A stretch of 63,223 bases of DNA, taken from the NCBI GenBank assembly GCA_019359615.1, contig JAHHHA010000034.1:1-63223 (forward strand). The letters are read 5' to 3'. Position 1 is the stretch's first letter. Each line of letters begins with the position of its first letter. The notes under the pieces are model-generated. The model was not told the DNA's origin. It saw nothing but the letters and a program-made list of their open reading frames with translations, and did no database searches. Made by a program: the position numbers and the translations under genes. The stretch is from Cyanosarcina radialis HA8281-LM2 (GTDB lineage Bacteria; Cyanobacteriota; Cyanobacteriia; Cyanobacteriales; CCAP-1448). Of the stretch, positions 58,323 to 63,223 are shown piece by piece.

Positions 58323-58700
58323 GTGGACACCAAGAAAATTTTAGTAATTGATGACGAAGCTGATATTCGTAAACTCATTCAAACCTGTTTGGAAATTACG
58401 GGGAAATGGCAAGTCATAATGGCTGCTTCTGGCAGTGAAGGACTCAGCCTAGCTCAAAGAGATCGACCTGATGCCATTATTTTGGATGTCATGATGCCAG
58501 ACATAGACGGATTGACAACTTTAGAACGATTGCGATCCGAGCCGATTGCGAGCGACATTCCGGTAATTTTACTAACAGCTAGAGGCAGATTTATCGAACA
58601 AAAGTTTGCTGAACTAGGAGTGAAAAGCGTCATCAACAAACCATTTAATCCTTTGACCATATCCGAACAAATAACAGCCGCTTTAAGCGCGAATACTTAA
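58323..58700 (+). CDS. Single-domain (CheY-like) response regulator
   Basis: The 125-aa receiver domain alone: acidic pair DDEAD (10-14), phospho-acceptor Asp55 in IILDVMMPDIDG, Thr in LLTARG and Lys in INKPFNPL. The start is GTG, preceded by GGGGG at good distance. Without an output domain it may serve as a phosphate shuttle or sink for the kinase on the other strand. The 191-bp gap after it (58701-58891) shows nothing recognisable. Confidence 0.9.
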   Translation: MDTKKILVIDDEADIRKLIQTCLEITGKWQVIMAASGSEGLSLAQRDRPDAIILDVMMPDIDGLTTLERLRSEPIASDIPVILLTARGRFIEQKFAELGVKSVINKPFNPLTISEQITAALSANT

Positions 58701-58891
58701 AGTCATAATAGTATTTTTAACGCTTGCAAACTTAACAAAAGGCAAGATAACTTTCAATAAAGCTGAACAAGCATTGTATAAAATAATTGGTAATTAGGAC
58801 AAAGCCAATTATTTCTTCAAGCTTAAATAACTTTTTGCTAATTATATTTCGCTGCCCAGCATCGATGAATTTATGCCCTGGCAGTTAAATC

Positions 58892-60343
58892 TCAAAAAAT
58901 GCCCTGACCGGGTGTAAGAATCTGGTGCGGATCGAAGCGACGTTTAGCACTGACAAATCTGCCCCAAAATGGCTGAAAATGCTGTCGCCAATCAGATCGA
59001 GAGAAAGGAATTGCGTCCACGGGATATCGATAACCGCCGAGATCGCGGTTCGACTCAAACAGTCGGCGGTTGTCGGCAACTAAACGCCGAACCGTAGCTG
59101 CATCTGGCGGTACGGCCGTGCGCAAGATCGCCAACAGAAAAGCGATCGGCTCTCTGGGAACTCGGAACAGCGGCAGCTTGAACTTGCTCGTGTTGACGGG
59201 ATACAAGAGGACGGGGCTTTGACCCGTATCGGCTGGGGTTAAAGTTGCCACTAACTGGTCGATGTAATTAACGACGGCGGTTCCAGGAATAAATAGGTTA
59301 ATCCAAGGATGGGGGTAAGACCACACCCCGATCGATTTGAGAAATTCGACCGTGGGAGCCAAGCGGTTGAGAAAATCAAAGTAAGACTTATCTTCTATCA
59401 GTTCTTGCCCCCGAATGTAGTTCAATCCAATTAGCAGCAGGCGCTCGTTGGGGAGAGCGGGCGGAGTGTAAAAGCTGGCAGCTTCTAGTAGGTAGCGCCA
59501 TCCCCCGCCATCGCGGGGAACTATTTGACCTTCTACATACTGAAAGCGGCGATCGCTAATTAGTAAGGTTTGGTCGTAAGTAAAATTAGTCAAGTTATCG
59601 TAAAACAACTGAAAAACCCGCACCTGAGTTGCCGCTGGAATCAACCTAATGGTGGCGCGAACGATAATCGCACACTGACCTAACCCAGCTAAAACTGCTT
59701 GAAATAACTCGCGGTTTTGGTAACGGGAACAAGTTTCTAGTTTGCCCTCCCCAGTGACTACTTGTAAGGAGAGAACATTATCTACCTGCACTCCATAGCG
59801 ATGGCTAGCGCCGCCGATGCCCCCGACCGACAAAGTACCGCCGATCGATAATTCTAGGTAGTCGGTCAGTACGGGTGGGGTCAAACCTTGGGGTAAAGTC
59901 GCTCGGAGCAATTGACTCCATAGTACGCCAGCATCGACCTCGACTCGATCGCTGCCGATGGCGTGAATTTGGTTCAGGGAACTGAGATCGATGACGACTC
60001 CCGCTTCTACCTGGGATTGACCGTAACACGAGTGACCTTGACCTCTAGCGGCAACTCGAATCCGGTACTGGCGAGCAAAACGGATGAGGCGGACGATATC
60101 TTCAACGGAGCCAGGTTGAAGGACGGCTAGCGGTTGACGATGGATGATATGACCGAAATCGTCAGCTACAGCCCTCCGAGTGGCATCGTCGATGTAAAGC
60201 ACGCCGTCGAGTCCTGGGATTTGGATCGACCTAGAGGTAGCATTAGCGGCTGTGACCCACTCTCGATCGACTAGATCGAAACCGATAACTACAGAACTGG
60301 CGACTAAGCCTTGTAAAACCATCCGGCGCGATTGCATCATCAT
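58892..60343 (-). CDS. Tat-exported FAD-linked oxidase, cytokinin-dehydrogenase type
   Basis: The 483-aa protein has a twin-arginine signal (QSRRMVLQGLVASSVVIGF), a PCMH/FAD-binding-4 domain (about 65-245) and a BBE/cytokinin-binding-like C-terminal domain (WINLFIPGTAVVNYIDQLV; QHFQPFWGRFVSAKRRFDPHQILTPGQGIF). His104 in RGQGHSCYGQ corresponds to the covalent-FAD His in the GHS motif of plant cytokinin oxidases. The substrate is unknown. It is the last gene of a three-gene operon, 36 bp after the COQ4-like gene. Confidence 0.85.
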   Translation of the reverse strand: MMMQSRRMVLQGLVASSVVIGFDLVDREWVTAANATSRSIQIPGLDGVLYIDDATRRAVADDFGHIIHRQPLAVLQPGSVEDIVRLIRFARQYRIRVAARGQGHSCYGQSQVEAGVVIDLSSLNQIHAIGSDRVEVDAGVLWSQLLRATLPQGLTPPVLTDYLELSIGGTLSVGGIGGASHRYGVQVDNVLSLQVVTGEGKLETCSRYQNRELFQAVLAGLGQCAIIVRATIRLIPAATQVRVFQLFYDNLTNFTYDQTLLISDRRFQYVEGQIVPRDGGGWRYLLEAASFYTPPALPNERLLLIGLNYIRGQELIEDKSYFDFLNRLAPTVEFLKSIGVWSYPHPWINLFIPGTAVVNYIDQLVATLTPADTGQSPVLLYPVNTSKFKLPLFRVPREPIAFLLAILRTAVPPDAATVRRLVADNRRLFESNRDLGGYRYPVDAIPFSRSDWRQHFQPFWGRFVSAKRRFDPHQILTPGQGIF

Positions 60344-60379
60344 AATTCAACCCTCCTAAGAACAGCTAGATCGATCTTG

Positions 60380-61033
60380 CTATACAGCTTCAACATTGAG
60401 GTCGTCCCGCCACTCGGATAACGATTTTTCCCAGTTTTCTTCCCATTTCTGAGCCAGAAACGGACTCGCTTTCTCCCCCATCTGCCATCCCTGGTGTATG
60501 CGATCGACCAAAGGACTTAGAGGAGTTGAAGATTTTAGGGCATACATCGCCGATCCTGCCATAATCGCGACTGCCAAGGGCGATCGCATTTGAGCTAGCA
60601 AGAAGGCTTGGAGTCCTACCTCTCCCGCTAAATCCGTGCCGAAACCCGTCACCGCGTGCCAAATATCGTGGGTTTGACGCAGGCGCAAAGCTATGTAACT
60701 GTAGTCATCTTCTACTACCAACTGGGGATAAAAATCTGGTCGTAAACCCATCCGCTTCATTTGAGCGGCATATTGGTATCCCAAGGAGTCTGGAGGACCG
60801 TCGAGCAATCGTTCTAGATCGTCAACTGGAGCCAGATAGCGCTCTCGGATAATTCGATCGACAGCAGGTTGAGAATGCGCGCGTTCGAGAAATTGCTCGT
60901 AGAGATCGGTCTGCCGCAGCCCATCGGCCAGATCGAACACAGCGTCGGTCTGACTGGGATTGTTGGCAAAAGCCATGAAGCCTCTGACAGCTTGGAGAAT
61001 GTGTGGAGATAGTTCGGGCGATCGATCTAACAT
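60380..61033 (-). CDS. COQ4-like protein
   Basis: The 217-aa protein contains the COQ4 signature HDxxH-x11-E exactly: His122, Asp123, His126 and Glu138 in THDIWHAVTGFGTDLAGEVG. Flanking helices (RYLAPVDDLERLLDGPPDSLGYQYA) also fit. In eukaryotes COQ4 acts in ubiquinone synthesis and has been implicated in oxidative removal of the C1 carboxyl. Cyanobacteria make plastoquinone, not ubiquinone, so a different substrate is likely. It sits between an acyl-CoA synthetase and an FAD oxidase gene with 23- and 36-bp gaps. Confidence 0.85.
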   Translation of the reverse strand: MLDRSPELSPHILQAVRGFMAFANNPSQTDAVFDLADGLRQTDLYEQFLERAHSQPAVDRIIRERYLAPVDDLERLLDGPPDSLGYQYAAQMKRMGLRPDFYPQLVVEDDYSYIALRLRQTHDIWHAVTGFGTDLAGEVGLQAFLLAQMRSPLAVAIMAGSAMYALKSSTPLSPLVDRIHQGWQMGEKASPFLAQKWEENWEKSLSEWRDDLNVEAV

Positions 61034-61056
61034 GAAACCTCCTCAATCGGGATTTT

Positions 61057-62955
61057 CTATTCTGCAAACATTTCGTTTTCGATCGCTTGGTAGCGTTCCA
61101 TGACAATATTGCGACGCAGGCTCAGTTTTTGGGTGAGACAGCCGTTTTCGATCGTGAAGGGTTCCTCTAAAAGTCGGAAAGTACCGATCCGCTCGTGAGG
61201 ACGATAGACAGGGCGTTCTTTTACCAGTCGATTTAGCTCTTGCCGAAATAAGTTTTGCACTGCTGGACTGTAGAGATTGGTGGTCTTGACCGACTCTGCA
61301 ACTAGCTCTAGATTGGGGACGACTAAAGCACCGAGAAGTTTTCGATCTTGGCCGACCAACATGATTTGGTCGATATATGGACTTCGCAGACAAGCATCTT
61401 CGATCGGTTGCGGTTCGATATTTTCTCCGTTGGTCAAGACGATCGTATCTTTAGCGCGTCCCGTGACGATTAAATCGTTGTAGCGCGTAACCATGCCCAA
61501 GTCGCCCGTGTCAAACCAGCCTTCCGAGTCGATGACCTTCGCTGTGGCTTCGGGATCTCTGTAATATCCTGTCATTACTTGCGGCCCCCGCAGCAAAATT
61601 AGTCCCTTGGTGCCAATCGGTAAGTCCGTGCGAGTCTCTGGATCGACAATACGGGTTTCAGTTTCCGGTAAGGGTTCGCCATCAGCCCCTCGCAGATTTC
61701 GCTCCTGGCGACGAACGTGGGTAATCGGTGCAGTTTCAGTTAGTCCGTAACCGCCGAGAATTTCGATGCCAACGATCTCAAAAAAGTCTTCCAAGTATTG
61801 GGCAATAGAAGCACCCCCGCTAACTACAAATTTCAATTGTCCGCCTACCCCATCGCGGACTTTTTGATAAACTAATTTATCTCCGAGTTTGTGAATTGGG
61901 TCTAGGACAAAGGCTTTCCAGGCTGCGATCGCCCGTTGACGCTCGGAACTCTCCAGCCGTTCTAAATTCAACCCTCTGGCATCGCGACGGGCCAAAATGT
62001 AGTGCTGGCCGATCTTGAGGAAAAAATTAATTAGTTTTTGCCCGACGGTCGATCGTTCTCGAAACTGTTTCTGAATGCCTTCGTAAATCGATTCCCACAA
62101 CCGGGGTACGCCCACCATATAGGTAGGTTTGTAGTCTCTGAGATCGGTTCTCACCATTCGGAGGTTGGTATAAATCTGCGTACACCCGTTGGCAAAGATG
62201 AAATACTCAAACGATCGCTCGTAAGCGTGCCAACTGGGAAGAATGCTGAGGACTCGCTCTCCAGCTTGCGGTTGGACGACGGTAAAGGCTCCATTGACTT
62301 GGTGCATCAAATTGCCGTGGGTCAGCATGACTCCTTTGGGCCTGCCTGACGTGCCAGAGGTGTACATCAGTGTCGCTAGGGTTTCGCGAGTTTGGCGGAC
62401 GGGTTGCAAAGATCGAGAGCGACCCAGTTCGATCGTCTCCGTGAAGTTGAGAACTTTGAGCGAGTCCTCTGGAGGAAGTTCGTCAGAGAGCAAGATAGCA
62501 AATTGAATCGGCAGATCGTTTAATGCCGACCGCAGTTTATCGAGTAGTGCCAGATCTTGAACCACTAAGGCGATCGCATCGCTTTGTTGCAAAATAAATA
62601 GCAATTCTTCGCGGTCTGCCTGTGCCCCCCGGACTACGTTAGCCGCGCCCGATCGCATAATGCCTTGGTCGGCAATCAGCCATCGGGGACTGTTATCGGC
62701 AAACAGCACCACTCGCGGCGGTAAGGAATCTGCTAAAGTTACTTGAATTCCTAAAGCCTGCAACCCAGAGGCGAAGGATTGCATCTGTTCGTACAACTCG
62801 GCATAAGTGAGTTCGATTTTAAGTTGACTGCGAGGGTCGCGAACTGCCGTCACCGAGGCAAAACGCCGTGCGGCGATCGACCATAATTCTGGTAGCGATT
62901 GCACCTCAAAGTAGGGAGAAGATTTTAGAGCGATCGTTTCACTAGTGCGTTTCAT
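61057..62955 (-). CDS. Long-chain acyl-CoA / acyl-ACP synthetase (AMP-forming)
   Basis: The product is 632 aa from ATG 62955. Adenylation motifs: A3 LMYTSGTSGRPKGVMLTHGN, A5 GGYGLTETAPITHVRR, A7 GWFDTGDLGMV and A10-type catalytic Lys region near LTQKLSLRRN. The enzyme activates a carboxylic acid as acyl-AMP and passes it to CoA or ACP. The frame is open to 63087, but those 44 codons cover a hairpin repeat (62973-62999) and have no family sequence. First gene of the operon with the COQ4-like and FAD-oxidase genes, so an acyl or aryl substrate is probably activated for the next steps. Confidence 0.88.
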   Translation of the reverse strand: MKRTSETIALKSSPYFEVQSLPELWSIAARRFASVTAVRDPRSQLKIELTYAELYEQMQSFASGLQALGIQVTLADSLPPRVVLFADNSPRWLIADQGIMRSGAANVVRGAQADREELLFILQQSDAIALVVQDLALLDKLRSALNDLPIQFAILLSDELPPEDSLKVLNFTETIELGRSRSLQPVRQTRETLATLMYTSGTSGRPKGVMLTHGNLMHQVNGAFTVVQPQAGERVLSILPSWHAYERSFEYFIFANGCTQIYTNLRMVRTDLRDYKPTYMVGVPRLWESIYEGIQKQFRERSTVGQKLINFFLKIGQHYILARRDARGLNLERLESSERQRAIAAWKAFVLDPIHKLGDKLVYQKVRDGVGGQLKFVVSGGASIAQYLEDFFEIVGIEILGGYGLTETAPITHVRRQERNLRGADGEPLPETETRIVDPETRTDLPIGTKGLILLRGPQVMTGYYRDPEATAKVIDSEGWFDTGDLGMVTRYNDLIVTGRAKDTIVLTNGENIEPQPIEDACLRSPYIDQIMLVGQDRKLLGALVVPNLELVAESVKTTNLYSPAVQNLFRQELNRLVKERPVYRPHERIGTFRLLEEPFTIENGCLTQKLSLRRNIVMERYQAIENEMFAE

Positions 62956-62972
62956 CAAATTTTTCCGAGAGA

Positions 62973-62999
62973 CTCCAGGCTCCGCTTCGCAGCCTGGAG
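62973..62999. repeat. CTCCAGGCT/AGCCTGGAG hairpin repeat
   Basis: Perfect 9-bp arms around CCGCTTCGC just upstream of the acyl-CoA synthetase start; a dispersed-repeat type hairpin that extends the open frame artificially. Confidence 0.65.
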
Positions 63000-63128
63000 A
63001 GGGATAGGAGCGGCGAACGAAGGGACGTAGTTCGCCAATAGATCCTCGCTTCTCACCAGCAATATGCGATAATGTGAGGGATGACACAGAAGGCTTTTAA
63101 CTAATGGGGGGTTCGGGGGGCAATAAGT

Positions 63129-63159
63129 CCCGCGCTGTAATCTCTGATTCAGCGTCGGG
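63129..63159. other. Strong hairpin at the window edge
   Basis: CCCGCGCTG pairs with CAGCGTCGGG around a 12-nt loop, and a second hairpin (GCCCGACGACTC/GAGTCGGGC) follows to 63213. They could be the end of a transposon or a structured RNA lying beyond the window; the sequence ends before this can be judged. Confidence 0.3.
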
Positions 63160-63223
63160 ATACATGGACTCCCCGCGCCCGACGACTCTCTTTCGATGCC
63201 CCTGAGTCGGGCAATAATCTAAC

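Overview
The window is chromosomal DNA of a cyanobacterium. The HIP1 octamer GCGATCGC is scattered throughout. The genes include the Na+/bicarbonate transporter SbtA with its PII-like partner SbtB, cyanobacterial-type SLH porin-like proteins, a DUF3611 protein and an oversized TamB. Intergenic DNA carries the heptamer/octamer tandem repeats (STRR type) and hairpin repeats known from filamentous cyanobacteria. Genus cannot be told from the sequence alone. I saw no tRNA, rRNA, CRISPR array, integrase or transposase gene.

Layout. 0-5 kb: a broken Ser/Thr kinase, an inorganic-carbon cluster (sbtA-sbtB-periplasmic beta-carbonic anhydrase), a GNAT acetyltransferase, an AlkB remnant and a 2H phosphoesterase. 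5-20 kb: mostly minus-strand housekeeping and envelope genes (DUF3143, DnaJ-like, O-antigen ligase, YaaW-like, cupredoxin, M48 protease, LRR protein, NadK, lipoprotein, SfsA), then plus-strand murJ, an Asn-rich lipoprotein and a small gene under a LexA-like operator. 20.4-27.4 kb: a minus-strand cluster of a vWA protein, a 1085-aa tubulin-like GTPase, a truncated four-helix-bundle gene, a MotA/ZorA-like channel and a MotB/ZorB-like OmpA protein. This is the best candidate for an undescribed system. 27.6-30.4 kb: a divergent P-loop ATPase plus a pseudo-ATPase/TPR protein.

30.4-32.4 kb is an AT-rich island (DUF6888/DUF6887-like pair, HEXXH metalloprotein). It is bracketed by intact recG and a decayed 75-bp copy of the recG 3' end, the footprint expected of an integrative element. 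32.4-43 kb: recG, a coiled-coil hypothetical, tsf-rpsB with a clear terminator, pirin/PadR, cysS and a frameshifted lipoprotein. 43-54 kb: tamB and envelope genes (SLH-fasciclin-barrel, DUF3611, SLH). 54-58.7 kb: a two-component group (response regulator with Hpt, hybrid kinase, small membrane protein, single-domain regulator). A shared ~20-bp motif made of an 11-bp-period direct repeat (GTGGAAAA) lies upstream of six transcription units between 51.6 and 58.1 kb, suggesting a local regulon of this two-component system. 58.9-63 kb: a minus-strand operon of acyl-CoA synthetase, COQ4-like protein and a Tat-exported FAD oxidase of the cytokinin-dehydrogenase type.

Repeats are a second theme. A family of small inverted-repeat elements (TIR CTACCGTGTATACAT) shows perfect 9- and 11-bp flanking duplications at two sites. 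Hairpin and tandem repeats have entered reading frames without breaking them in recG, its neighbour, cysS, tamB and the O-antigen ligase.
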